From Brachyhypopomus gauderio (lineage: Eukaryota; Chordata; Actinopteri; Gymnotiformes; Hypopomidae): a stretch of DNA of 64,000 nt. The notes under the pieces are model-generated. The model saw only the letters and a list, made by a program, of their open reading frames with translations, was not told where the DNA came from and did not search any database. A program made the position numbers and the translations under genes. The DNA is taken from positions 7,833,834 to 7,897,833 of the forward strand of contig NC_135225.1 of the NCBI RefSeq assembly GCF_052324685.1. The letters are read 5' to 3'. Below are positions 30,572-44,029 of the stretch, piece after piece (position 1 is the stretch's first letter; each line of letters starts with the position of its first letter).

Positions 30572-32690
30572 AAATCCAGAAATGAAATTAGTGGTGGAAG
30601 TGACTAAGAAGGGAAGATATGTAAATGTATATTGAACTGTATATAAATTATATGATGCTAAGGTTAGTTCCCTTTTATTTCTGCCTAACAAGCATTCTGT
30701 GACAGTGGCATTAGACTGCAAATTGGCTGGAATTACTCAACATGTAACATGCAGCTCTTAGGTATGTTAATCATTACCTCAAGCCCAGTTGGCCACGTTG
30801 TATCAATGCATGACTGTGCACAGTCTACTGTCCATGATAAATGTCTTTCAAGTGCCTGTGATGCTTCTATTATAGCCTTCAGTTAGAATGCAAGACGAAG
30901 ACTTTGTTTCCAGCCCAGAAATGAAAGGGAGCTTCTTTACCATCACCTCTTGTAGATTTTTGCCAGTGACTGTACAAAGAGTGGATGCAAAGGCCATCTA
31001 GAGAAGTAAGAATGTTTCATAAGTGTAACAGGTACATGTACTTTTTGGCAAAAGTATAACACTGAAATTTGTATAAAAAGTATTAAAGTATCTCTGTGGT
31101 ACCTTTGGGATATCAAATTGAATTTACTGAATGGGTATATTGAGTTTAGTGTCTCATGGCCGGTTATTTTATTTTATTATTATTTTTTTATTATTCCTTG
31201 TGAAGACATTCATTGTGCAAAGATTGTAATAATCTAGATAAGTGTGATTCCTTGATATGTTGTTATAACTATTAATTTGCAATCAATAAAATGTTAGAAG
31301 ATGCTTGGTTCTGGCTTGTTTTATTATGTCTTCACTGCTTCATCTTAGCAGTGTTTGAATGATGAATAAATGAATTCAGGAATGATGCTGCTTATGCAAT
31401 AGTAAGTCAAGCTTATGGTAACTCACATTCCCTTCTTGCATCATGATTAAAATACACAGTGTATAAAATACTGCGTAAGGGAAGCATGAACTACCTTAAA
31501 ATAAAATACCTTAATCAAACACAGTTTACAATCTACATGCAGCCAGCCATATCCAGCTGGCCAGTTCTGGGTTGTTTTAGAAATCAAATTAATTTTGGCT
31601 GTCACCAATTGGAAGGAAAGTTTTTCTACATTTTATTTTGAAGTTTCTATTATTATTATCATTAGGTGTTGCTGTCCCATCATGTCTTTGTTCAACTTTA
31701 TATAGAAATAGTAACACACTGTATACTGTAATGTAAACAGTAATGATGTTTGAGTATTTTTTTAAATAACATATAAAAAGAAAACAAAAACTTAGATGGT
31801 CTTAAGTGACAGTAAATAACACGGCCTTGATTGACAAACCGTTTTAAGACTAAATTAACCGAATATTTAAGCTACTTTTATTTTGATGTAGAACAAATGA
31901 AATCCTAAACCGGAAACCTTTTTTCCTGTTTTTCCGGCTTTTCTGCCCCGTGGCGTTTAGTTCCCACGTTTGTTTTGTAAAGACTAACTTATACGATAAA
32001 CATAAATGTGTTGTTAACAAAAAAAAGTAAGCACAACCAAAGCTTCCAAGATACGTAAGTAACCCAACTATCATAACACGAGTAAAGAAAATAAGTAGTT
32101 AAACGTGGCCGGGCTGTTCACGACACAAGCGGGAGCATCATTGTGAAGAGTGATGCTATGCTAACGCTAGCAGGGCTTTTATACTCCCAACACCTTGATG
32201 GGCTTCACCATCTACTCACTCCAGCAGTGGGACTGCAGTACTGATGTAATGTCTTCATGAGCATAATTGGGTTGTGAAACTATTAGGCAATCTGATGTTA
32301 ATATGTTGACATCAGGAATATTTCATAAACGTGTAGCTAGCTGATTACTGTAGTTAAAGGCGTCACAGTCCATTACATGCAGTTCTGTCATTATAAAAAT
32401 ATTTGTTGCAATGTTTTACTAAATAACCGGTTCCGTATATAACTGAACTTGTTTCCAAAACGAAAATTACATGTAGTAACCCAGTGAACCCAGTAAACGT
32501 TACTACCTACATTGTATGGTTGATATTTGGCCATATTAACTATTGATAACTGTAACTCTTAATATTTGCAGCAGCTCTTTATTCCTAACAGTCTGGTATT
32601 GTCTAGATAGGGTTTATAGCCAAACTTGGACCTATTCGTTAATGCATCATTTCAGTGTAAAGTTTTAAATGACATTTTCCTGTTTTTCAG
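30572..32690. other. ret 3' UTR and csgalnact2 5' flank
   Basis: The first 0.7 kb is probably ret 3' UTR. A modestly GC-richer stretch at about 31905-32165 (TTTCCGGCTTTTCTGCCCCG and nearby) may include the csgalnact2 promoter and a noncoding first exon, since the coding exon has an acceptor at 32689-32690. No exact start can be set. Confidence 0.5.
31285..31290 (+). promoter_or_regulatory. candidate poly(A) signal of ret (long form)
   Basis: AATAAA lies about 0.7 kb after the exon 20 stop and is followed by T/G-rich sequence (TTGGTTCTGGCTTGTTTTAT), as expected downstream of a cleavage site. Confidence 0.55.
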
Positions 32691-32981
32691 AGTCCACATT
32701 CCTTTTGAGTGGGATCACAGACGAGATGATGAAGAACTGGCACCCGAATATTTGCACATTTCTGAGGAATTTGAACGTTGCTTATGAGACGTACCCAGAA
32801 TGCACCATGACTGCAGGAAATGTGTGACTTTACCGCACGCTGTGATTTCATGTGGAAGTTGTATAACGGAGAATGAAGAGTGCATATATTATGGATTAAT
32901 TTCCAGTATTCCTACAAAGAGGTTATGCCAGAGCTGAAATGAAGAGGCGTGGTTGATCAACCACACTCTCATCTCTCAGCT

Positions 32982-35902
32982 ATGCCCAGGCGAGGGAACC
33001 TACTGCAGGGCCGGGTGCGCTGGCTTCTCCTGGGTGTATTTTTGTTGTTCGTGTTCCTGTTCTTTGCCTACTTGTTGGAGTGCTCTCCCCCTGCAGACAC
33101 AGGTCATGCGGTACCTGGCCTTGGGGTGGAGCCTTTCGGCAAAGAATATTACCAAGCCCTGCTGCAGGAGCAAGAGGAGCGGCACCTCAGTCGAACGGCC
33201 AGCCTCAAGAAGCAGATCGCACAACTTAAGCAGGAGCTGCAGGAGATGAACGACAAGTTGAAGACCCTGCAGGAGAGGAAAGAGGGTCCCGGGCCTCAGG
33301 GCCTGGTGGACGGCAAAGATCAGGAACCCGGCGACCTTCTGGAATTCTTGCACTCTCAGATTGACAAGGCAGAAGTGAGCACTGGAGCAAGGCTACCCAG
33401 CGAGTACGCTTTAGTGCCCTTTGAAAGCTTCACCTCCACGAAGGTGTACCAGCTGGAGATGGGCCTCACACGGCATCCTGAGGAAAAGCCAGTACGCAAG
33501 GACCGGCGAGATGAGCTGGTGGAGGTAATTGAAGCAGGCCTAGATGTTCTAAACAACCCTGACGATGAGGATGGCCAGGAGGCGGACGTCCCTCTGCAGA
33601 GGCAGAGCTTCACAGAAAGCAATTTTGTTGAGGGTAAGATCTGGTCATATAGGGTCATTTTATGTAAACATTTGGATTAGCGTTTTTGTCTCTATTTATT
33701 TATTTCATCTCCAACATGAGCTGTGTCAGTTGTGATTCATCTAATTGAATATTTGGGGGACTGGAGAAATCTGTTCAAAGATTTGTTATTTTTACTTTTT
33801 TTCAGGCCTTTACAGGACAGAACGGGACAAAGGGACTTTGTATGAGCTGTATTTTTCCAAGGAGAACTACCATGAGTTTCACCGCGTCACCTTGTTCCGG
33901 CCCTTTGGTCCCCTGATGAAAGTGAGGAGCACGTCTGTGGACACAGCCAGCACAATCATTAACATTATAGTGCCTCTGTCAGGCCGCACTGAAGCTTTTG
34001 TTCAGTTCCTACACAACTTCAGGTGAGCTCAGTAGACTTATAGTCTGTCAACTAAACTTCTGACAAAGCATGCATTTCCCCTGTAAACCCAACTACAACA
34101 GTCCAGTAAAGCACTTCAGAAATCGTATATATTTGGAGCTGGAGGCAGTTTTTTTGTGACTTCTGGCACGCTGAGAAGTGCATTGTTGAGTGTAATGATG
34201 TGTGAAATAAAGTGGAGAGTGTTTTCCTTTATTACTGTACAGTAGACTTTTTCCTATTATGTTCACCTAAGTATGAGAAAGCAGTTTGCCTTCCATGCAC
34301 CACATGGTGTAAATGAGTCTAATGTGAACACTTTACTGCAGGGAGGTGTGTGTACATCAGGACAAGCGTGTGCACCTCACGGTTGTTTACTTTGGAGAAG
34401 ACAGCTTGCAGGAAGTGAAGTTGTCCTTACAACAAATGTCCAGGTTTGTTTTCTGAGAAGGTTCTATTTTTCTAGCTACTTGGTTTGAGGTAATATAACT
34501 CCTGAAGGATCAAGAAGTTACAGAGACGTATACAAGCTAGAGACCTTAATTGTTGACATGTCTAGTCTATAGACGTGTATTGTTTCATTATGTTTAGTTA
34601 CTAAAGGGGGGGTAATTGCTAACAGTGATGGGTTATGATGGGGTGTTTTTTGTTAATTAACTGATCAGATGCTTTGAAACTTGTTATAAACCTACATTTT
34701 AAAGGATGCCCACTTGAATATAAATTGTATTCATGAAACTAACACTTTTTTTAAGTGAGGAGAACTTCACCAACTACACTCTTATTCCTGTGGATGAGGA
34801 GTTCTCCCGCGGGAGAGGCCTGGACATCGGGGCTCATGCATGGGAGAAAAGGAGTGATGTGTTGATGTTCTTCTGTGATGTAGATATTTATTTCACACTC
34901 GAATTCCTCAGTACCTGTCGTCTTAACACAACCCCAGGTATGTCATTTCAGCGAGTCCATTTGAATGTGTATATGTACTTTGTATATTTTAGCTTGGTAA
35001 TACTTTGAAGATATAGGGTGGAGAAAAGAAAAAACATACTTTAAAAAGAAAAAAATGGTATTCTATCATTTAGACTTCTAAAACTAAAATGCAATTAATC
35101 TGCATAAGCATTACAACATAGAATAGCATTAAACATACTTTTTCAAATATTTATTGTTTTAAGAGCTGTTTGAAGGTTAAAGTTCTCTTCTCTATAAAAA
35201 GTTGTCACTTCTTTCCCCAAAGGCAAGAGAGTTTTCTACCCAGTAGTATTTAGTTTGTACAATCCTGCTATAGTATATGGAAATCTTGAGCTGGTTCCCC
35301 CCATTGAACATCAGCTGGTATGTAACCCCCTTTATTTTCTGTTTTAAATTTACCAAAACATTTGATGTACTGCCACATACCAAAAATACAGAACTATTGC
35401 AGTTGGTAATAGTAGCAATACAACTGATGTTTAAAGATTCACAAAAAGGATGCTGGATTCTGGAGGGACTTTGGGTTTGGCATGACTTGTCAGTACCGCT
35501 CCGACTTCCTCAGCATTGGTAAGTTGTATTGCTATAGAAAACAAAAATATTGTGAATTGTATAAATAAATAAGCTCCCAGTTCATGGCACATTTTTCTGT
35601 GATTTCAAACTACAGGTGGATTTGACCTGGAAGTAAAAGGTTGGGGAGTGGAAGATGTCCACTTATACAGGAAATATCTTCGGAGCGAGCTGATAGTAAC
35701 ACGCACTCCCGTCTCAGGTCTTTTTCACCTGTGGCATGAGAAGCTGTGCGCGGATGAACTGACCCCAGAACAGTATCGCATGTGCATCCAGTCCAAGGCC
35801 ATGAACGAAGCTTCTCACTCCCATCTGGGCATGTTGGTGTTCCGTGAGGAGATTGAAAACCATCTACGCAAGCAGGCCTACAAGAGCAAGACGGAGGACT
35901 GA
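32982..35902 (+). CDS. csgalnact2: chondroitin sulfate N-acetylgalactosaminyltransferase 2 (complete)
   Basis: Coding exons: 32982-33633, 33806-34022, 34342-34443, 34756-34937, 35223-35317, 35437-35518, 35616-35902 (TGA). Phases close to 538 aa (human about 542). The enzyme is a Golgi type II membrane protein that adds GalNAc to start and extend chondroitin sulfate chains. After MPRRGN comes a single signal-anchor helix (about residues 14-33). A coiled-coil stem rich in Gln/Glu/Lys (about 55-105) follows, then the [15 protein letters not shown] block. The catalytic domain has the metal-binding Asp-Val-Asp triplet at 365-367 and the acceptor-side [13 protein letters not shown] motif. I chose the ATG at 32982 because it gives the conserved MPRRG start; the frame is open 11 codons upstream but has no ATG there. 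An acceptor at 32689-32690 puts 291 bases of 5' UTR in the same exon. The third exon's donor, AG|GTTTGT, is slightly weak. Confidence 0.96.
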
Positions 35903-37495
35903 TCCGGTCCCCGAATCCGCTGAGATTAAGCACACCGTTGGTGCATTCCTGTTGAGTTGTGTAGCCAGTTGAGATTCATCTAGGTCTTGATAAATCAACA
36001 CTCTCTGAAGTAGTGCACTCTATGATAATTCATGGACTTAAAGAAGAAAAAAGAAAAGAAAACCCCCACTTAAAAGACTAAATGTGGTTGGAAATACTAA
36101 GTGAAGTGCTCTGGGTGAGCTTTTGAAAGCAGGGGCATAAACCCTGTGATTTCTAATCCGAAATCTCTTAACAGGTCAGTTTACTTTCATGTTAATGTGA
36201 ATGTTTATGTATGTATAATGACCATTTCTGTTGGTGCTTTTATGCAAGCAACTTGTACATGGCCTGACCTTGGCATCTTGCCAGGACCTGAATCAATTCC
36301 ACAAACATAGTATATCTGTAAATTTAGTGTTTATTATTGAGCCTTACAATTACATTTTTCTATGGTTTGTAGATTGAACGCGCTGTAATTAAAGGGTGTA
36401 CAGTTTGTAAATGTTGAAGCAACTGAACCAGACAATCAGTCCTGCGTGGGTATGAACAGAGTGGAATGGTACTTAACACCCCTAACGATCCCCCCCATTT
36501 CCTGTGATTGAGAGCATGACCAATTAGTATTCAGCAAGTTTTGAATTTAGCCTTTGCACTGTGTACAATGACACTACTTGGTGTCATTATTAGGTATAGT
36601 TGAACAAACTAATCAAATGCTGACTTCTGCAACTAAATTCATCAAAACTTTTGTAATAATTTTAAAATAGTAACTGCAGCTAAAGTTGCAGTAATATTCA
36701 TGTTTCTACACAGTATCAACATTTAATAAACTAGAGCTTTAACCAAATGTGGTCTGTCACAGATCAGCATGATAACTGTCAATGGTGAATTTCTCACTTA
36801 AAAATGAAAAATAAAGTGATGGGCAGCTTTTTATTCACGACGACTCGTGTTTGTCATCTTACACACTAACCTAAAGCCTGGAGTTTGATCTGGATCAAGG
36901 CCGTCACAGTCAACTGCTGAACTGAATCAGGTGTGTACATCTCATATTAGTTAAAATAGCACTGACTAGGGTGATTTGGCCACTGACCTTAAATGCACTT
37001 GACTCAACTCAATTGCCAGGTTTAGTAGGTGTGTCTGAGCAGAGCAATTGCTAGACATTACCTCCAGAACCAGAGTTTTAATACCCCCGAACTGGACTGT
37101 TTAAAGCATGCATCTTAAAGAATAGCAGGAAAACGTAAACCATTGCTCACTTTCTGATCGATTACATAAACAGGTAGTATTAAATCGGTTTATTATGCAA
37201 CCAGTTGCTCACTGTTACAAAGAACATGTTTGCATGGTTACCTAGCAGTAGTTTCTGTTAATACCATGGCTCTTTAAAATGCAGTGTATGGTGGTATTTA
37301 AATCCACTACTTAAACCTTAATTTCTTAATTTAAGATAAGTGATAATACTTATGTATTTATATTTATACAAGAAACTACAAGAATAGAAAAATCAAAGAA
37401 AAGGCGATTTAATGGCAGACACCCTTCTGCAGAGGAGAATCCATTTAAACTGATTTTTGTGTAGTAGGCAGTGAAGTTTTTTATGATAAATCATC
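35903..37495. other. convergent gap between csgalnact2 and sec23ip
   Basis: This holds the csgalnact2 3' UTR from the left and the sec23ip 3' UTR on the other strand. The segment at about 36870-37095 (CTGAATCAGGTGTG ... ACCAGAGTTTTAATACCCC) resembles a dispersed fish repeat in style, but I cannot name it. No gene is seen. Confidence 0.5.
36810..36815 (+). promoter_or_regulatory. candidate poly(A) signal of csgalnact2
   Basis: AATAAA lies about 0.9 kb after the stop, followed by a T-rich stretch and TGTTTGTC. Another AATAAA is at 36725-36730. Confidence 0.5.
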
Positions 37496-40400
37496 TCAAT
37501 GTGCAGTCTGCTCTGGATGTATGTTCATGCTTTTATAAATTTCTTTAAGGATGAGCAAAGCTGTGTCCTCAGATTCCCTGATAACAGGAGAAAAAACCCA
37601 GAAAAAAAAATTATTCCACAAAATGTATTTACTTACAGAAATTACGAAAGGTAGACAAATCTGTATCCCACTTACCAGTAGCAGAGGTGACTCTGCAGGG
37701 CAAACAGGTATTCATTGAAACTTTCGATAGGTTTCTCCTGCAGGACGTAGTCGATGCGATTCCCTGCATTGAGCATGCCCACCTTCACCTGGGCCTCCTC
37801 CTCCTTCAGCAGGTCCAGTGGGGCCTCCACCACTAGGTCACCTGCAGCCATGCAAATAACATACGCACCTGTAGATTCAGTCTGACCACAGCAGATCTCA
37901 ACTGAGGATGATAATGGTAATTACTCCAAATCAGCAAAAATCTTCCAAAATAAAAGTATCACACAAATTGTTCAGGATCACGCTGAGATTCCTGTTTCCT
38001 GATTCCAGGTTCCTGCTTACCTTCATCCTTTTGCTTCTCCTCTTCCTCTTTGATTTGGCTGGCCACCATAGCCAACTGTTCATGCAGTTGGATAGAGGAA
38101 GTGTGGGCACGAGCAAAGTCGTTGAGTGTCTGCCACGCACTCTTCAGGGAGCTGAGGAAACCATGCTTCAGATCAGACCCCATCCTGGAGAGACTCTCCT
38201 TTAACTCTGAACACAACACAGTTAGCACAACACGTGGTGGTTCATTCCAAAACGTATACACCTAAAAGCATTTCTGAACATTATGCCCACTTAGTGACCT
38301 AGTGGCAACTTCAAAGCTAGAGCGCCTACCTTCCTAACATGCTGAAGAACAGGGGAGTGTCTGAATAAATGCCATCACACTTCATAGAAAATACTCAATA
38401 CTGAACAAAAACCTTCATTTACAAGCTTTAAATTATGTGCTTATGTCAATAAAAGACTCCCACAGCAGATTAAAATCACTATTCAAATCACTATTTTCTA
38501 ATAAATACATTAATAAAGATGAATGAATAATACATTATAGTATATTTTCTTGGGATTAATAGCTAGGGTATAAAAAAAAAAACCAATAAGAAAATGTACA
38601 TCCCACACGTACCAAGATGAAGTCTTTTCCTCCCTTTATGGTGCGGTATCAGGACGGGCTCCAGGTCCATGTCCGGCAGGATCAGGGGCTCAATCCTGTA
38701 CGCTACCGGATCCAGCTGCAAGAAACACAAGACGAGTGGAGTATGTTTGGATTTCTTTTAGTTACCCAAATTTTATTGCAACAGAATTACTCCTAAAATC
38801 CTGGACAAATGAAATAAACAGGCCAACCCACTGTTAGGAGTATGATACTGATAAATATCATGCTGTATACAGTCAGTATGACTTATGAGTTATGAGACAA
38901 CTGAAAATTAGACCAGGAAATTAGAATGGGTTTGATTTACCACAGTTCTCACAGGAACATACGAAATCACATACAGGAAAATCTGTACTATAAAATTCGT
39001 TTTGAAATTCCAACAATTTATTTGAAAAATAATTTGCTTGATTTTGTGAGACGTGGTTAAACATACTGGATGATAAATATTGAAGAAGCCCTTGCAGGTG
39101 GGAAACTGGTAGTTCTCCTCGATTTTCTCCACACCTCGCACAGTCAGAAACATGCCAATGGGAGAGCCCAGCGCAAAGAAATTCACAGGCTCAAAGTCCA
39201 GGGCATGATACACCACAGACACCTACAGGGGAACGTCAGCCCATATGAGAGCAAAACAAAACCCATCAAAACTCCCACAATGCATCACTAGAAATTCAAC
39301 AGTCCCAGGAACTTTTCTATAACAGATGAGCTGACTAGTAACGAGGCAACAAAATCTTTAAAAAGGACGTTTCATCAACAGGCACTGAGCCAGATTACCC
39401 TTGGATGTTTTGATCATGATCGAACACAGACTAATCTAGAACTTTACCTGCCCAGTTCCTATTTCGAAGCAGTTGTAATCCACATGAATGGAGGACGTAG
39501 TTCTGCCCACAGGGGCTTTGCACCTGGACACTTCTGTGCCTGCTCCGCTTTGTTGAGGGGCCGACACCGCTTTCACTTCCTCTTTAGCCACAGTTTCCAT
39601 CTGCACCGTTTGCTGTGCCGCCTGAAAGTGTGAATAGACAGAATGTGATTTAAATGCACTGCATCAGATCAGCAAGCTGACCAAACCCAGAAGACATTTT
39701 AAGGAAAGACAGAGAGGGTTTTAACCTGCTTCGCCGCCTTCTCTTTGACAAACTTAGCAAGCTTCTTGCGAGGCCCTAAAGGAATGCCCATTTCCTTCAG
39801 ATCGTCCACTGTGCACATAAGCTGCAGTGAGGGACAGAGACAGATCAGCAAAAACAAGGTGATGCCGTATGAATGCACACAAGAGAACGGAAGCTTGTTC
39901 TCACCAGAGACTCCACATCGATCTTCTCCTGTTCGAAGGTGCTAATGTACTCAGACAGGCCCAGCTGCTCCAGAACAGATGACAGGTCCGCGGATTCGTC
40001 TGCCTTCTCATTTCCGTCCTCCACTGCAGCTGAATTGAGGACCTCACTGCTCTGTGAGCTTGAAGGACTCGCCTGCAGCTCCATCACAAAGCATGACTCT
40101 CACTCAAATCGTTCAATGGAATATCGAAGACTTAATGGTTTTTGATCGTTTTAGTTGTCTCAAGGAAAAGAGAGAGAGAAATACTGTTTTTCTATGCTTT
40201 TTTAGGCTAAGTGTAGATCACTTGATGTTTGCAAGGGCACCCAAAATGTATGATTAACACATTGGGTTGTAACCTGATCAAAACATACCTGCTTCATCTC
40301 TGGTTGAGCAAGTCCATTAGGTGTTAGTTCAGAAGAAGGTGAGGCACTCTTCTGATTAGACATTAAATCGAAGAGGATCAAAGAGCCTGAGTGTAGAAAA

Positions 40401-41023
40401 GATGGAAAATAAAATTAAGCAAATGCTATTAAGCTATTTCAAGCACATTTGGAAAATGTTCAATGGCATTTTCAATGGCATGTTCAAAGTAAATCTAAGA
40501 AACATTCAAACTGAACTGAATCTTCCTACCCAAGCTGTGTCCAGACACTGACACACCCCCTCTGAAGTCGGGGTTTCTCTGCATGAACAACGCATAGAGC
40601 CGGTTTATCTCAAACGCCACGGTGTCCATTATGGTCTGACAGTAGGTCGGGCTGTTGTAGAACAGCACATCCAAAAGAGTTTCATTGGTGAAATGTCGCA
40701 GCCGGCCTGTGCTGGGCAGAGTGATTTTTTTAATACGCCTAAACAAGGAAGTGAAATGAACAGGTTCAGTTTGAAAAGGGCCAGGAGCCACAAATCAAAT
40801 ATGACAGGTTACTGTAGAAGGTTAGAATCCTAATGATGGTGCTGCCGTGTCCACTACAAAGAAAGCTTTAGACCTGTCCACTCCTGTAGCGTCCCCATGA
40901 AGGGCCGTGTGCCAGTGAACAGGCAGGAACTCCACACGGCTGATGACGTGCTCGTCCTGGGCCTTCTTAAAGTGACTCCGCAGGAGCTTCAGGGAAACAC
41001 TGCGGAAGTCGTCCACTGGCAGG

Positions 41024-41059
<36 letters not shown>

Positions 41060-44029
41060 GCACACACGTGCACACACACAATGTCAAAACTTTCAAAAGT
41101 GCACTTTTTTTTTACGGACATACTTGTGATCTAATCTGCAACTGCAAAGACCATAATAGGCAAGCAAGGCCATGGTCTGAAACCGATTACAGCTCAAGAT
41201 TACTGGCACCCTACGCAGACACTGACATCAGTTTAGCAGCAAAATAAAGACTAAATGTTTTATGAAGACTTTAGCCATACCACATTCCACTATGCTTCTG
41301 AATCGCAGATCACAGACAGGGCCAATGCCATGCACCATAAACACCAGATGGTCCACTTGTGGCATCTCACCTAGAGAAAAGGATTTTCCAAATACATGGA
41401 GTCAAATTTTTCAGTCGTGCACCAGCAGACTTTATTTAATAAATGTCTGCTACTGACTCAGCAACATCACAACCGTAGCAACACTTGAGCATGAGTTGCA
41501 TTTAGACTTTTTTTTTATTATAAACAAGAGCACGGTCATGAAACAACATTTGAACAGCTTCACCTACAAACAATGAACCACTTCACCGATCAGCAACAGA
41601 CACAAGAATCTTAATTAAAGAACAGGTTGGCCTGCTACACAACACAATCTTGGGATACCATTTAATGTAAAGTTAAAACCCTTATGATGACAACAGTTAT
41701 AAAATGGTACCTGTATTAACAAAAAGGTTCAAAAAAGGCTACTCACCATCAGGGACTTCATCATGGTCATCATCCACACCCCTTTTGACAACTCTGGGCC
41801 GGGTCTGGCCATCCTGGGTGGTGCCCCACTCGTCAGGTACTGCCGAGGCCTGAAACTGCACTATCACCTGAACAGAGCATCGGGTGGGGTTTACACAGAC
41901 AAGGTGGAGGGTATCTTTAGTGCACACCCCAGAAACAAAATGTTTACACTTTGTTTAAAACCAAGATGCTTGCAGAGCTGATATGAACGGTGTACCTTTG
42001 GATTGTGCATGACTATCGTCTCGCCCGACGGAAACTCCAGTCTGCGGTGCCACTGGTTAGTGGTCACTGCCTTTTTATATTCAGCCTGTTAAAAGAGTCA
42101 CAGTTTCATACACATGTCACACACTCACCTAGAGGCTGTGATATTGCAATCTAATTGCAATCTCGTGCTCAATAAAGATTAAAGATAACTACAAGTACTG
42201 ATTGAAGAAGGATAATGAGTCATGGCAGTTCTGTGACCCACTCTAACTAGAGAAATCATGGAGAAGGAACGTATGATGTGCAGGCTGACCATGAACGTGT
42301 TTGTCACCTCTAGTTTGTGACTGAACTCCTCTGAATAGGGGACGAAGCGGCTGTCTGCGTCTCCTTTGTAGAACCAGGTGCACCGGCGCACCTCGGCTGG
42401 CTCCTCCTCCCAGTACACTGCAGTTCTAATGTGATCATACAGCTGCACATCATACCTCCCGCCGTCTGTACACACCACCACATTCTCTGGATCCGGCTGC
42501 ACTGGAGAACAGAAGCAGAGAAATACCGTTTTTACACTAGTAGTCAGGACATTCTTGAATCAGTCTCTGATCTAGGTCACGAATACATTAATATATGACC
42601 AAAACTATAATATCTTAATTTCCAGCTTACCAGAATTGAAAGTCTCTTCCAGTTGAATGGAATCTACAATACTAAAGGGAAGCCATACGTTTTTGGACTC
42701 TACTTGCTTGCAATAAAACCAGTGAGGCTGGACAGGCTCGTAGACGTTGTAAGAGTACTGCATCATGGGGTTGACAGGAACCAAAGGGCCAGTCATGCTG
42801 GGTCCCACGGGGGGTGGAGGTAGAGCCTGTGCAGGGTACGGCTGGAGAGAGACACAACAACACTGAACACACTGCAAACAGCCCAGACAATCTATCAGGA
42901 AAACAGAGTTCTAGTGCGAATCTCACATCACCACACACAAATACACACACACACACATTAAAAGCATGTAATCAGAAACAGAAGAACCTACCTTAGCAAC
43001 TGTAGTAGGTGTGGTGTGGAAGGTGGGAGCTGGTGGGGGCTGAGAGTAGGGGCTGGGGTGCTGTGGGGAGGGAGCAGGAGACTGCTGCTGTAGCTCAGGA
43101 GCCATAAGGTACGGGCTTGCTTTACTACTCGTGGCTGTGTGACGATATGGATTAAAGGGCTGCTGGGGTCCCTGGGGAGGTGGAGGTGTGCCCACATTAG
43201 GGGGAGGAGTGTGGGTACGCATGGGGCTTTGAAAAACCGTACTGGCGTATTGCTGAGCTGGGTTCACGTGAGAAAGCGCAGGACTGGGTGCCCTCGCGGT
43301 ACTGGATATTTGAGAAGGACCTGGCGTTGGAGTGATGGCAGGAATGGGAGGCATACTGGACTGATGGCCTATGGAAGCAAAGGGGTCACCACTGTTGGCA
43401 GAACCAGAAAAATAGCTAAATGTTGAGGGCTGAGCAGCTGTTGAGGTCTGACCAAGGAAGCTGTCTTCTTCTCCAACTTCACTCCCATCATCTGCACGAG
43501 AAAAGAATTTGAGGTACAACGCAATTATGGGGATTACTGAGAACTAAAACTGGACAAACAAAACACGCCAAAGAATAGAAACAGTGTAAATGTGTGATTT
43601 GAGCTGTCAATATTATATCCAGATATGGTCATATAGGAACAAGTGTTGATATAAAACACTCGGGATACTCAACAGCCCCAACACAAACACCTCAGATAAT
43701 GACACTGGCGTCAATAGCGTGAGATGTTCGCGAAAACGTATATTTATCTGGGTAGGTAGGTTAGCTCGTTAGCAAACACAAACCATAACCTGGTTAACCA
43801 GCTACAGATTAGCCGTCAAACTCACTCGCTTCCTCTCTCCTAGCATCAGTCTCAACCGGCTAACTAGTCCAGTTAGATATACTTCTCTCATTATCTCACC
43901 TCCGGATAAAACTGCTGGGCCTGTTGCTTGACTGACGGGAATAAACGGCAGGTTAAAATTAAACTCCGGCGCCGTGGAGAAGAGCAGGTTGGCGCTGGAG
44001 CTGGGGACGTTCGTCTTCCTTTCAGCCAT
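37496..44029 (-). CDS. sec23ip: SEC23-interacting protein p125 (complete)
   Basis: Minus-strand coding exons in order: 44029-43900, 43491-42992, 42841-42631, 42501-42308, 42085-41996, 41867-41747, 41370-41281, 41015-40874, 40738-40530, 40386-40289, 40072-39905, 39821-39726, 39621-39448, 39222-39067, 38715-38613, 38206-38021, 37841-37676, 37577-37496 (TGA). Phases close to 971 aa (human about 1000). The protein binds SEC23 at ER exit sites and helps organise COPII coats; it belongs to the intracellular phospholipase A1-like family. It begins MAERK. The second exon encodes a long Pro/Ser/Gln-rich region, the SEC23-binding part in the family. WFYCK and [10 protein letters not shown] (exons 3-4) mark the WWE-like region. 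The lipase-type GHSLG spans residues 559-563. A SAM domain lies at about 600-680 ([25 protein letters not shown]). The DDHD-type region follows. The start ATG is 948 bases from the mcmbp ATG on the other strand. One acceptor (41015) follows a TG repeat. Identity is certain. Confidence 0.95.
41021..41080. repeat. (CA)n microsatellite next to a sec23ip acceptor
   Basis: On the transcribed minus strand this is (TG)n ending a few bases before the CCTGCCAG that precedes the exon starting at 41015. Confidence 0.95.

Noticed and set aside
32949-32981. 11-codon upstream extension of csgalnact2
   Set aside because: The extension starts at GTG, not ATG; the conserved protein begins MPRRG at 32982.
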